Made by a program: the position numbers and the translations under genes. Below are positions 36,228-44,617 of a stretch of 64,000 nucleotides of DNA, piece after piece; position 1 is the stretch's first letter, and each line of letters opens with the position of its first letter. A model generated the notes under the pieces. The model did not search any database. It saw only the letters and a list, made by a program, of their open reading frames with translations, and had not been told where the DNA came from. The stretch is from Pseudomonas asturiensis (lineage in GTDB: Bacteria > Pseudomonadota > Gammaproteobacteria > Pseudomonadales > Pseudomonadaceae): contig NZ_FRDA01000009.1 in assembly GCF_900143095.1 (NCBI RefSeq), forward strand, positions 169,148 through 233,147, written 5' to 3'.

Positions 36228-37334
36228 TCAGGAAGGGGAAAGAGCTTCTTGCAAGCTGCGCGCTATATTTTGAAGGAAATTCTGTTCAAAGCTAATCACG
36301 AGTCTTTCATCTTCTTCATTGAATTGGATTGGTGAGTTTGAGGTGGACAGTTGTACGCGAGTGTAAATTGTGTGAAATTTTGAGTTTTCATCTTCAACCA
36401 AAACGCAGTGACAAAGCAAAGGTGAGTTGTAAGAGATTTCCGAAAATATATTTTCGTCTACATATTCGTCGCTTTCGTACATAGGCTTAATGATGTGGCA
36501 TTGTTCGTCGAGAATAACAGCTTGGCCGCTATTGTTATCTACTCTGACGCTTCGGATCAGTAGATTGTCGCCAGCATAAGCTTGCTTTACTATCATATGA
36601 GGCATGGTCAGCTCAGTACCAGAGCTGGTGGATCTTGCAGTCCAAATCAAAAAGGTCAGATCTCCGACTTTTCTGAATGCACCATCTGAGAATACAGCCA
36701 CCTCGTATCCGCCTCCGAACATTGAGTGAAGATTGTTTGCTGAGGCGCCTCCTCGAAGCTCTGCGTTTAACAGCATTCCTGCCATTGCAAGGCATGCTGA
36801 CAGCGCTTTTTTTTTCGCATCGACTTGGCCTGTCTCGCGCATGCGAGTTGAGCTAAACATATCTGAAAGTTCTTTTATTGCACCGGCCCCTGAGCCCTGA
36901 ATCATCATGCGCCCAAACGTAGTAGAGTTATAGATCTCGGCATCATGACGAAATTGCTTGATCTTCCTGCACTCTTGCTCGAATACATAGCCAATGAATG
37001 AGGCACCATGCTTTATGATGTCTGGATGCGAAGATAAAAACGCTCTAACGCCGTCAGCCGTCAGAGGAGCGCTATTCGACATCTCTCGAAGCTCGGAAAT
37101 TGCGACTCTAGCGGCCATGTAGCTTCCAGACCAAGCCAAAGCACAATTATTGTTGATGATCACAACTTTCTGACTAAGCCCTTTGATCGCCCAACCTGAA
37201 TCACCAAAGACTTCATGGGCATCTCCGATAGTGGGTAATCCTGCCTTTTGTCTCGTTTTGGCCTCTCCTGTTATCAGGAGATCTCCGAACACCACAGGGC
37301 ATTCACTGATCTTAAAGGCGGCAATTGCAGTCAT
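36228..37334 (-). CDS. Probable proteasome/HslV-like Ntn hydrolase
   Basis: A 368-aa protein starting MTAIAAFKISECPVVFGDLL after GGAGA. If Met is removed, Thr becomes residue 1 and the Asp of FGDLL becomes residue 17, exactly the Thr1/Asp17 spacing of proteasome beta subunits and HslV. After an insertion of about 22 residues come LSQKVVIINNNCALAWSGS and ARVAISELREM. These match the Lys33 strand and the SG turn plus following helix of that fold. The C-terminal 200 residues are beta-rich and unknown. I chose this ATG over the longer frame starting at 37430, because it has a ribosome site and exposes the Thr. The activity and substrate are unproven. Confidence 0.6.
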   Translation of the reverse strand: MTAIAAFKISECPVVFGDLLITGEAKTRQKAGLPTIGDAHEVFGDSGWAIKGLSQKVVIINNNCALAWSGSYMAARVAISELREMSNSAPLTADGVRAFLSSHPDIIKHGASFIGYVFEQECRKIKQFRHDAEIYNSTTFGRMMIQGSGAGAIKELSDMFSSTRMRETGQVDAKKKALSACLAMAGMLLNAELRGGASANNLHSMFGGGYEVAVFSDGAFRKVGDLTFLIWTARSTSSGTELTMPHMIVKQAYAGDNLLIRSVRVDNNSGQAVILDEQCHIIKPMYESDEYVDENIFSEISYNSPLLCHCVLVEDENSKFHTIYTRVQLSTSNSPIQFNEEDERLVISFEQNFLQNIARSLQEALSPS

Positions 37335-37731
37335 AGAACGTCTCCAGCGATGTAAAGAATGCGATATTAAACAGTTTAGCCGTAAAGACGAACTCTGCAA
37401 GACCTCGGTGTCCACGGGGATGTAGATCATAATGCCTTAAGTCGACATAAAAGCAAATAGCCCTAATACTGAGGGGTGTCGCCAGCGCTGTGGCTCATGT
37501 CTCTGTTCACATGATGATATGTGGCTAACGTCTTATTTTTTTAGGGGGGGGGCAGCGTTATTTACGTTATACATAAAAAGTTAAATGCACATCACTGCAC
37601 CTTCCAATGTTCCAGTGCTCAGAGGGATCAATAGGTAGATCGGACGAATATTCGCTTTCACCTCGCCATGTTTAGAATTGAACCTTTACAAGGGCCAGGT
37701 ATGGTGCGGTCCTATTACAATGTCAGTACGC

Positions 37732-37757
37732 AAAAAAAGGCCACCCAAGGGTGGCCC
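37732..37757 (-). terminator. Terminator of the SNF2 helicase gene
   Basis: GGCCACCC and GGGTGGCC form a stem with a 2-3-nt loop, followed on the minus strand by seven T, immediately after the helicase stop. The remaining gap 37335-37731 should hold the Ntn-hydrolase promoter, but I see no clear consensus; it contains a G9-type homopolymer near 37543. Confidence 0.88.
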
Positions 37758-37760
37758 TGT

Positions 37761-40019
37761 TCAAGCGTTGATAAGTTGTCTGGCGAGTGCCATCTCTACG
37801 GAATCACCGTCCTGGTTCAATGAGTCCAGACCAGACTCTGGAACCTCTCCTGAAGTGCTCTGTGATACGGCGATCTTCTTCGCCATCAGCTGCAGACAGG
37901 TGATCTGTGAGCTTCCGATGTAGCCGAAAAAGATCACCCTGACGTCCTGCTTCTGCCCGATCCTCCATGATCGTCTCGCCGCCTGCTGCACCGTGTAGAC
38001 GTTGTAACCCGTCTGCATGAATGCAATGGTCGGAAAGTCGAGCAGATCCAGACCTGTTTTTACGAGCTCCGGGTTGGCGATCAGTACGTCGACGCCTCGA
38101 TCAACCTGGTCAAGGATCCAGTCCTCGCGCCTGGCGGTGTCCACCGATGCACGCAGCACTGCCACCTTCAGTCCCGATTGTTCAAGCACCCGCTTCATGC
38201 GACTTGTGGTGTCTCTGGTGCCCGTATAAACCGAGTAGGCCAGAACCCTGCGGTTTCGGGCTTTTTCAGCAAGACATAGGTCCAGAAGGGCCTGTTCTTT
38301 AGGCATGAGCTCATCGTCTTCAAATATCGATGGCACGAAAGCCAACGTTTCTCTGGAACGAGGATGCTTCACCACCTCAGGTCGAAAGCAGCAGTCCGGC
38401 CATGCCAGTAGCACGTTCAACACCACCCCTAACAGCGTGGTGTCTCTGCGAGCAAGTGCCTGACGAAGCTCGATGGTCAATGTCTGGGCAAGTTTAAGGT
38501 GAGCCGCCTCCTGGTTTGGAGACATCGGTACGTCAATGAACTCCTCCCGGTAATCGGGTAGTACGTTGCCGCCGATATCCTTGAGTTTCAGAAACACAGT
38601 GAAGGGTAGAACGAAGCGATGAATGCCTTTCGGGCCGAAGCCCGGTGCTTTGACCGTCCGCACAGAGAGTTTCTTGCCTTTGGCCGTCTTGTGAGAACTG
38701 CCATCTCGCTCGGTATAGATATCCTTCAATACCCCGTGATCCCGCATAAAAGACATGGCCGCCGGCGCCATGCTTCCTCGCGCGTTGGGTTGATAGCCGT
38801 CCTCGATCATACGTCTGGTGAGGATCCGGAACAGAAGGTAGAACAGATCGTCTGCATAGCCGCCCATTAGAGTGCCGGTCAGCAGCACAGTCTTTCGTGC
38901 TTTGGCTGCGAGCACGCCCATAGCCTGACCTTGTGCCGATCCACTGTTTTTGTATTCATGCCCTTCGTCCACCACCAGTAGGTCGAAACACCCATCAGGT
39001 AGGTAGCGCTTGATGAACTCGGTGGGTTGGTAACCCCCCTCGCCGAACCCGAACTCGATGTTGGCCATCGCACGCTCCATGCGCTTGGCCTGGCGGTCGC
39101 TGAAGATGAAATTGCCTTTGGCGTCCATCAGATTGATGAACTCAGAGACATTGTCCAGAAGCATCGAGGCGAGAAAGTCTTCGCCGAAGTCAGACAAAAG
39201 CCGTTCTGCACGAACAGGTCCGATTGTAGGGATGCGACACATCGACTTAAGGATCGTGTTGCGACGGCTGCCGCCATCCGATTTGCCCGGTCGCATCAGC
39301 GTCCATAAAGCAGCATCACAGTGGTCGCAACGTCGACGTCGCTCTTCTCGATGAAATTCCTCAGCGGTTATCAGATTGCCTTCCTGGTCCTGGAGCAGAC
39401 GTCCACAATCTGGACACGCTGCAAGGCTCCTTCCGCTGCCGGCACGCCGTTGCCAAAACGCTAGGCGCCAGTGGAATCCCATACGCATCCGCACACGGCC
39501 GAGAATGAAAAACTCCTGACGTCCGTCGTCGGTATCGTCCAACTTATCGCGCAGCTTCAGCAGCTTGACCAGGGTATCCGGTCCATTGAGCACCCATACA
39601 CGAGCGTCAGGGATGGTTTCGAGAATCTCGCGCCGCCACTTGTAGACCAGATGCGGAGGCGCGATGACCATCGTCCGGCGATAACCCGCTCCATGCATGA
39701 CTGCAGCGAGCGCGATGGCCATCATCGTTTTGCCCGTACCCATCTCGGCATTGATGATGCCAGCCTGCTCATTCCGATCGAGCAAAAGCGCGGCAATTGC
39801 CCCGACCACTTGGGCTTGGGCAGGGAACGGCTGTCGTTTTAGACCGTACATCACTCGTTGCCGAGCAGGATCATCCGTGCCGACATACACCGGGGGGTTA
39901 GATCGGTTTAGAGACTCTAGTAGTTCATCGCCGAATTCTTCTATGAACTCTGTTAGTCCAATGCTTAAAGCATCGGTTTGAGGTTGGCTCGATGTTTGTT
40001 TCAAAGTCAGGTCGTTCAT
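37761..40019 (-). CDS. SNF2/SF2 helicase-related ICE protein
   Basis: A 752-aa superfamily 2 DNA translocase. Walker A is IINAEMGTGKTMMAIALA, the DEAH-type motif II is LLVVDEGHEYKN, motif III is VLLTGTLMGGYADDL, and the C-terminal helicase half ends with QQAARRSWRIGQKQDVRV, the SNF2 hallmark. Between motifs I and II sits a zinc ribbon (CPDCGRLL and CDHCDAAL). ATG 40019 follows GGAG. It is next to the methyltransferase gene, a pairing common in PFGI-1-type ICEs. The role may be replication or protection of transferred DNA. Confidence 0.88.
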   Translation of the reverse strand: MNDLTLKQTSSQPQTDALSIGLTEFIEEFGDELLESLNRSNPPVYVGTDDPARQRVMYGLKRQPFPAQAQVVGAIAALLLDRNEQAGIINAEMGTGKTMMAIALAAVMHGAGYRRTMVIAPPHLVYKWRREILETIPDARVWVLNGPDTLVKLLKLRDKLDDTDDGRQEFFILGRVRMRMGFHWRLAFWQRRAGSGRSLAACPDCGRLLQDQEGNLITAEEFHREERRRRCDHCDAALWTLMRPGKSDGGSRRNTILKSMCRIPTIGPVRAERLLSDFGEDFLASMLLDNVSEFINLMDAKGNFIFSDRQAKRMERAMANIEFGFGEGGYQPTEFIKRYLPDGCFDLLVVDEGHEYKNSGSAQGQAMGVLAAKARKTVLLTGTLMGGYADDLFYLLFRILTRRMIEDGYQPNARGSMAPAAMSFMRDHGVLKDIYTERDGSSHKTAKGKKLSVRTVKAPGFGPKGIHRFVLPFTVFLKLKDIGGNVLPDYREEFIDVPMSPNQEAAHLKLAQTLTIELRQALARRDTTLLGVVLNVLLAWPDCCFRPEVVKHPRSRETLAFVPSIFEDDELMPKEQALLDLCLAEKARNRRVLAYSVYTGTRDTTSRMKRVLEQSGLKVAVLRASVDTARREDWILDQVDRGVDVLIANPELVKTGLDLLDFPTIAFMQTGYNVYTVQQAARRSWRIGQKQDVRVIFFGYIGSSQITCLQLMAKKIAVSQSTSGEVPESGLDSLNQDGDSVEMALARQLINA

Positions 40020-40114
40020 GGTGTTTCTCCACATAGGGTTGAAACAGGGCATGCACGACACCACGAAGGGTACTGGGCATACCCTGCGGGTTGGTTTAAA
40101 GCTCGGGTGACGAT

Positions 40115-41575
40115 CTAGGTCGGATACTCCGCTGGGAACAGAATGCTCGTCGCACGGCGTATCTGGCTGGTCAGGACCCAGAGCTTGGTTTCCCCAGCTA
40201 CATCAACTGCGTAACTGGAGCAGATGTGTCCGTCGGAGGACAGGGATTGTTGATTCCTGTCACGGTGTTCTTGCGGGATGTCGCCCCAGTCGCCCGATTT
40301 GTGGCGATCTAGGAAGGGGGTGACCTCCAGCATCCGTTGGTCTACAAGATTTTTCACCTTCGTAGATAAGTACAGGCGGCCGGAGTCGAACAGCGCCGAT
40401 GGCGGAACCGGTTCCGGGTTTGTTTCCTGCTGCTCTGGTTCAAGCTGTTTGCTGGTCGCCGAGCTTATGGTCAATGCACATCCTTGAGTGCTCGAGCCTG
40501 GCGTCATATCCCATGCCCGAATCCTGGGCACAAAACGATCTGTCATGATCCTTGTCTCAAAGACGTTGCCATCTTCATCCTCGGTGAACTCGGTCTTGGG
40601 TACCTTATCCTTGTATGTGTCCCCTTTGAGCACCAAGACACGTCCTGACCGTGAAGTGACCACACCTGTGATTGCTCCCGCTGCGAGTGCTAACGCTAAG
40701 TGCCATCGGGAAAGCGCTTTGACAGGAGGTCGCGGTTGAACCCCTGACTGGCCAAAATGCAGCGTGAAATCAGTCCACAGACCTCTTAGACGGAGAACCT
40801 CTTCACTGAATTGCTCTGGTTCAAGAGTGATTCGGTAGAAGTGTTCCAGTTCATTGGTGATCGGCAGGACAGCGTATTGCTCCCATGGCCAAGTGACCGG
40901 TAGCAGGTCAGCAGCTTGATCCCCGGATCCGATTGCCCGCAAATGCTCACGCATCGCAGCCACTTCCCGAGGCCTTGCCAGATCCTGGCGCCGGACCCTG
41001 ATCCCGAATATAACGACCTGTTTGAAAGTACGGTCCACTGCAGCGCAGATCCGCAGCCCGGTAAAGTGATTGGTCAGCCAGCCGCATAGCTCGTCGTCCA
41101 GCACGTAGTGGGGAACGATGAATACCATCACTCCTCCGTACTGCAGCAACGGCAGCGATCGTTGGTAGAACGCCTTCTCAAGCCTTCTGCGCCCGTTGCC
41201 CTGGTACTGTGATGCGCCAGAGTGGTCAGCTACCAGGTCGCCGTAAGGAGGGTTGAGCCAGAGCAGTCCGAAGGACTGTCGAGAGATCATAGTGTCCATC
41301 AGGTCACCCTGCAGCACTCGGTCAAGCAAGGTTTTCGAGTGTTCAGCACGCTCTCTGTCGTACTCAACGGCATAGGCCTCGGTTCGGTTGCGCTCCAATT
41401 GGTGTGCAACCTCAGCCAAAGCCACTCCTTCACCTGAACACGGATCGAGAATCCGCATCCGTCCCGAGGAAGCTGGCACCAACGCCTGCAGAGTGCGTTC
41501 TAGCGTCAGTTCGTCAGTCGGGTAGTAGCCGTTGCGTGCAAAGTTACGGGCAAGCCGTGGAAACATCAAAGCCAT
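40115..41575 (-). CDS. DUF6094-type N6-adenine DNA methyltransferase
   Basis: A 486-aa SAM-dependent methyltransferase. The SAM-binding motif I is RILDPCSGEGVALAEVA, and the catalytic motif IV is LLWLNPPYGD, the NPPY form of adenine-N6 enzymes. The long C-terminal region has no clear target-recognition domain. The start TTG at 41581 was rejected for ATG 41575, which is placed correctly after AAGGAG. With the adjacent helicase it may protect incoming ICE DNA from restriction; that is an inference. Confidence 0.85.
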   Translation of the reverse strand: MALMFPRLARNFARNGYYPTDELTLERTLQALVPASSGRMRILDPCSGEGVALAEVAHQLERNRTEAYAVEYDRERAEHSKTLLDRVLQGDLMDTMISRQSFGLLWLNPPYGDLVADHSGASQYQGNGRRRLEKAFYQRSLPLLQYGGVMVFIVPHYVLDDELCGWLTNHFTGLRICAAVDRTFKQVVIFGIRVRRQDLARPREVAAMREHLRAIGSGDQAADLLPVTWPWEQYAVLPITNELEHFYRITLEPEQFSEEVLRLRGLWTDFTLHFGQSGVQPRPPVKALSRWHLALALAAGAITGVVTSRSGRVLVLKGDTYKDKVPKTEFTEDEDGNVFETRIMTDRFVPRIRAWDMTPGSSTQGCALTISSATSKQLEPEQQETNPEPVPPSALFDSGRLYLSTKVKNLVDQRMLEVTPFLDRHKSGDWGDIPQEHRDRNQQSLSSDGHICSSYAVDVAGETKLWVLTSQIRRATSILFPAEYPT

Positions 41576-41605
41576 GGTCAACTCCTTGGTCGGTTAGGTG
41601 CAGAG

Positions 41606-42205
41606 CTACGCCGTCACTTCAGTGGTGAGTTTTCCTTCGCGAATGAGTTCGCCTAAGGCTTTTTCGAGTACGTCCAGCTGCAGGCATAAGCGCCAGGCAG
41701 TCACCGAGCCAATAGCACCTGGTAGCTGATGCAGCATGTTGTGCGCGGTAAGTACGGACATCACCGGCTCACGCCAATGTGGGAGAAAGGGAAGCGGGCA
41801 GGTGTCAACTACCAGTGGCCACAGCCTATGGAAAGGCTGCTGGCTTTTCTCAATTAGTGCATACGCATAGTGGTTTGCTCGATCTGGCTGCGCGCAGCGC
41901 TGATCGAAAAGCCATAAGTGCAGCAGGCTGCCGAAAAGCGTTCCGCGAAGCTGGCGTGTGGTACGTTTTTCCAACAGCTCCGCTTCAGGGAAGACCGGAA
42001 TACGCTGTTCATTCATGACAATGTGGAACTGATCTAGGCCATTCTCGGCACTACCGAGTGTTAGCCTGGCCAGGAACTCCTGCATGGCCGTATCGCGACC
42101 CCATGCCGATAGGAAGATCAGGTTCCGTTTTTCGTCGCAGACGCACGCGTCAACGTAAAGTTCAGGGCATTCTTCAATGTGGAACAACTGTGTGCGGTCG
42201 GGCAT
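41606..42205 (-). CDS. Hypothetical ICE protein, 199 aa
   Basis: A soluble protein with no motif I can name. It has one aromatic-rich middle (FGSLLHLWLFDQRCAQPDRANHYAYALIEK, in parts) and a helical C-terminus. It lies 30 bp before the methyltransferase gene and is probably cotranscribed with it. Its ribosome site sits in a CCTCC/GGAGG hairpin (see the leader at 42206-42258). Confidence 0.7.
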   Translation of the reverse strand: MPDRTQLFHIEECPELYVDACVCDEKRNLIFLSAWGRDTAMQEFLARLTLGSAENGLDQFHIVMNEQRIPVFPEAELLEKRTTRQLRGTLFGSLLHLWLFDQRCAQPDRANHYAYALIEKSQQPFHRLWPLVVDTCPLPFLPHWREPVMSVLTAHNMLHQLPGAIGSVTAWRLCLQLDVLEKALGELIREGKLTTEVTA

Positions 42206-42258
42206 GACAACCTCCGATGAGGAGGGGCACCTGCCCAGAGGGCGAAGAAGCCCCTCAG
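42206..42258 (-). promoter_or_regulatory. SD-sequestering leader hairpin (gene at 41606-42205)
   Basis: On the minus strand CCTCC pairs with the GGAGG Shine-Dalgarno across a 5-nt loop (plus-strand 42221-42225 with 42211-42215). A second stem upstream pairs the GAGGGC/GCCCCTC arms at 42238-42256. Same two-stem order as the other leaders in this block. Confidence 0.6.
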
Positions 42259-42270
42259 GATTTAGTGTGT

Positions 42271-42795
42271 TTATTTAATGAAGACAGGTGTATCGATGGC
42301 TGAACGTGTTTGCTCTTTCGTTTCACACTGCCAGTGACCATCAACCCATGCGTCGTGGGCAAATTCAAACACCTCAAAAACGGCGTCGGGGTCGCTGGGA
42401 TCCAGCTGGGTGCAGTACAACTGGCCTTCGGGATTCAATCCCGCTGCCCAGTGGCTACCTAGTTTGAGCCGATAGCCTGGTCTACCCTGCAAGAGGATCC
42501 GGTATACAGCTATTACCTGGTCGAAGCTGAAAGGCTCAAGAGAGACTAGTTTCTTCTCACGGGGGTCGAACGAGATGCTGTTTGGCTGATACAGCGGGCT
42601 TTGGCCGGTGAGGTAGATCTCGCAACGATAGAGCGGTCGAAGGGCCACGGCGGCGTCAGCTTGCTCGCCAGTAAGGCCGAGCTCCTCCACCATGAAGTCC
42701 CACAACTCGCCGTCGTGCACATCCTCGTTGTTGGCGAGCTGATCCTCAACGTTCTCCAGAATCGCTTTAGTAAGGGTTTTGAAAACTGGGTTCAT
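42271..42795 (-). CDS. Hypothetical ICE protein, 174 aa
   Basis: A soluble acidic protein with no recognised domain. An N-terminal helical part (about 1-50) precedes a mixed region with SISFDPREKKLVSLEPFSFDQ and PGYRLKLGSHWAAGLNPEGQ. It has its own leader hairpin and lies in the block of small ICE maintenance genes. Function unknown. Confidence 0.7.
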   Translation of the reverse strand: MNPVFKTLTKAILENVEDQLANNEDVHDGELWDFMVEELGLTGEQADAAVALRPLYRCEIYLTGQSPLYQPNSISFDPREKKLVSLEPFSFDQVIAVYRILLQGRPGYRLKLGSHWAAGLNPEGQLYCTQLDPSDPDAVFEVFEFAHDAWVDGHWQCETKEQTRSAIDTPVFIK

Positions 42796-42840
42796 GTGAT
42801 GCTCCTGTAAGTGTGAGGAGCACCCATGAGGGAGTCCTCA
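42796..42840 (-). promoter_or_regulatory. SD-sequestering leader hairpin (gene at 42271-42795)
   Basis: On the minus strand GGTGCTCC (plus 42817-42824) pairs with GGAGCATC (plus 42798-42805), eight pairs including one G-U, enclosing the Shine-Dalgarno. A small GAGG/CCTC stem lies just upstream. Confidence 0.65.
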
Positions 42841-42878
42841 AGGGCGGGCAAATAGATAGTTACAAGGTCCAGATTGCG

Positions 42879-43487
42879 TTACAGATTGCGTAGCTTCCAG
42901 GTCTGTTGCTTGAAATCGAGTTCGTAGCCGAGCTCGCCGAGTCGAACACACTGTTGCCGTAACCGCTGGCGATCCACGGTTGTGTCCAACCGGACTGAAT
43001 TCCCAATTGGCCAGATCGTGCCAAACAGCTCAACGTCAGGTGCCAGAGAGGTATCCGATTTCGGTGTGGCTTTCGCCATACCGAACGGTGCGTCGCTGTC
43101 ATCATGAGTTGGACTCTTGGACACTGTGGGAACAGCGCGTCGAGCTTTGGCTGGAGGTGAACCTCCCGAAAGCTCTTCGTCTATTGGGTCTGTTTCATGG
43201 TTTGAGAGCCGTTCAGCTTCATCTGCACTGAGGTTGGCCACGTCCTCCAACGACATGCTGTCCAGCCTGGCGCGGATTTCTACTACCAGTCTGCCGCCAT
43301 TGGTGTAGTAAGAAGGGCGAATCTCGGTAATAGCAAAATCACCTCGATATTTTCCCTCTTGATACTGGTCCAGCAAAGCGTCCTTGATGACGAACTCGCC
43401 GATTGACGTTGAAAGCCTTCCGACGTTGAATTCGCCGTTACGACCGTTGATTGTGCGTATGGCCAGATAGCCGGGCAGGTTGATCAT
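42879..43487 (-). CDS. DUF3275-family ICE protein
   Basis: A 202-aa protein of the DUF3275 family found in PFGI-1-like elements. The conserved N-terminal block is INLPGYLAIRTINGRNGEFNVGRL and EFVIKDALLDQYQEGKYRGDF. A Pro/Ser/Asp linker with low complexity (about residues 85-140) follows. The C-terminal helix includes RQQCVRLGELGYELDFKQQTW, a known family ending. Function unknown; co-occurrence with DUF3577 suggests element replication or maintenance. Confidence 0.85.
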   Translation of the reverse strand: MINLPGYLAIRTINGRNGEFNVGRLSTSIGEFVIKDALLDQYQEGKYRGDFAITEIRPSYYTNGGRLVVEIRARLDSMSLEDVANLSADEAERLSNHETDPIDEELSGGSPPAKARRAVPTVSKSPTHDDSDAPFGMAKATPKSDTSLAPDVELFGTIWPIGNSVRLDTTVDRQRLRQQCVRLGELGYELDFKQQTWKLRNL

Positions 43488-43533
43488 GAGCTACTCCGCA
43501 TTGCTCGGGCTGGCGACACACTCGGATGCCCGA

Positions 43534-43560
43534 TGAAAAAAAGCCCGAATACTCGGGCTT
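43534..43560 (-). terminator. Terminator downstream of the 43588-43926 gene
   Basis: AAGCCCGA pairs with TCGGGCTT and is followed on the minus strand by a run of seven T. It separates the gene at 43588-43926 from the DUF3275 gene. Confidence 0.88.
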
Positions 43561-43587
43561 GTTCGTGGTTGCAGGTTGCCAACTGAG

Positions 43588-43926
43588 TCAGCAAAGATAG
43601 AGGGGCTTTTCATCTCTCAGCGAAATACACAGGTACGAATTACCGTGTACTGCGTCAATGCGATGGAGTTTCAGCTCCAGCCATTCACGCCCTGATGAGC
43701 TGTCACTGTCAGGTGCGAAACGATAGATACCGAATTCTATCTCCGTTTCATCAGGCTGCAGGTGGAGTTCACGGTACGCTTCAAGTACGACTTCTCCGAG
43801 ACGAATGCCTACTTCTGAAATATGCGATGCAGCCTTCAAGTGGACTGATTCGTTCCAAGCGGAGGGAGTCAGCACCACAGGCAGCTTCAGCAAAGTGGGT
43901 GACAAGTGGTTTATGGCGTTGGACAT
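43588..43926 (-). CDS. Hypothetical ICE protein, 112 aa
   Basis: A small soluble protein ending in a Cys (LRDEKPLYLC) with alternating strand-like segments (ETEIEFGIYRFAPDSD, EWLELKLHRIDAV). I take ATG 43926 after GGAG; the longer frame upstream overlaps the leader. It is flanked by its own leader and terminator, so probably monocistronic. No family recognised. Confidence 0.68.
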   Translation of the reverse strand: MSNAINHLSPTLLKLPVVLTPSAWNESVHLKAASHISEVGIRLGEVVLEAYRELHLQPDETEIEFGIYRFAPDSDSSSGREWLELKLHRIDAVHGNSYLCISLRDEKPLYLC

Positions 43927-43984
43927 GTTAGTTCTCCAGGTGCGGGTAACCACCTGGCCCGACCGGGAGGTGAATTACCCGGTC
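43927..43984 (-). promoter_or_regulatory. SD-sequestering leader hairpin (gene at 43588-43926)
   Basis: CCAGGTG (43936-43942) and CACCTGG (43951-43957) form a 7-bp stem that takes in part of the Shine-Dalgarno. A second stem, ACCGGG (43962-43967) with CCCGGT (43978-43983), lies just upstream on the minus strand. Confidence 0.62.
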
Positions 43985-44042
43985 AGGTTGGTTTTCGTTC
44001 TTGAATATGTTTGGTTAGAGTCTTTCTGTTACAGAGGATGAG

Positions 44043-44321
44043 TTAACCCTCTCTGTGCCAGCCCCTGAGAGTCCAGTAAGAGTTCAGAATTACTGCATCT
44101 TCGATATAAGAGCTCTGATCCGGTGTAAAGCTCTCAGCGTGGTCCATGAGGGCCAGGTCTTCGAGCTTGTCCAGTACATCCTGCCAATATAAGCTGGAAG
44201 AACGATCCGGCGGGGTATCTTTGTTTAGAGCTTGTTGATGAATACTGTCTTGAGTCCGTGCTTTTGAAATTAGCAGGGCCAGCTCAAGTCGCAAGGTCAA
44301 TCTTTCAGGATTGCTATCCAT
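44043..44321 (-). CDS. Hypothetical ICE protein, 92 aa
   Basis: A small acidic helical protein without signal or membrane segment (LTLRLELALLISKARTQ, YWQDVLDKLEDLALMDHAE). No family recognised. A leader hairpin covers its ribosome site. It lies between a tiny membrane-protein gene and the 112-aa gene in the maintenance block. Confidence 0.62.
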   Translation of the reverse strand: MDSNPERLTLRLELALLISKARTQDSIHQQALNKDTPPDRSSSLYWQDVLDKLEDLALMDHAESFTPDQSSYIEDAVILNSYWTLRGWHREG

Positions 44322-44370
44322 AACGGGACTCCAATATACGAGCCCCGGTCCCTTAGGGTGAGGGCCTTAA
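44322..44370 (-). promoter_or_regulatory. SD-sequestering leader hairpin (gene at 44043-44321)
   Basis: On the minus strand GGGGCTC (plus 44340-44346) pairs with GAGTCCC (plus 44325-44331) with one G-U, covering GGAG. A CCC/GGG stem (44350-44358) lies upstream. Confidence 0.55.
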
Positions 44371-44391
44371 GGGGAAGGTAGACTTTTTGCG

Positions 44392-44547
44392 TCAAGAAGT
44401 GATTACAACTCCCATCATTGCAAGCAAAGTGGCTACGAGTCCTCCCGCGCCTATCTGAGTCATCAGTTGAGTGGAGAGCTGTTGTCCACATTCGAGAAAA
44501 AAGATGCTGAGCACTAAAAATACGAGTGTAGCGATGGCGAATTTCAT
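44392..44547 (-). CDS. Tiny membrane protein, 51 aa
   Basis: Reading the minus strand from ATG 44547 gives a 51-residue hydrophobic protein: MKFAIATLVFLVLSIFFLE, then a short polar turn with a single Cys, then IGAGGLVATLLAMMGVVIT and a TGA stop. This predicts two short membrane helices or a signal anchor plus a helix. AGGTAA lies about 8 nt before the ATG. It fits the unexplained gap between two small genes. Function unknown; holin-like or toxin-like size, but no evidence for either. Confidence 0.6.
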   Translation of the reverse strand: MKFAIATLVFLVLSIFFLECGQQLSTQLMTQIGAGGLVATLLAMMGVVITS

Positions 44548-44572
44548 GAAGTCGTTACCTGCGTAGTGGAGA

Positions 44573-44599
44573 AAAGAAAAGGCGCCTGCAGGGCGCCTT
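44573..44599 (-). terminator. Terminator of the DUF3577 gene
   Basis: GGCGCC (44581-44586) and GGCGCC (44592-44597) form a stem, followed on the minus strand by a T-rich TTTTCTTTTC tract, 19 bp after the gene's stop. Confidence 0.8.
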
Positions 44600-44617
44600 G
44601 AGGTAGTAAAGGTGCTA

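Noticed and set aside
37543..37552. G homopolymer in the gap before the Ntn-hydrolase gene, considered as a phase-variation tract
   Set aside because: It lies about 210 bp upstream of the start in non-coding DNA and not between recognisable promoter boxes.
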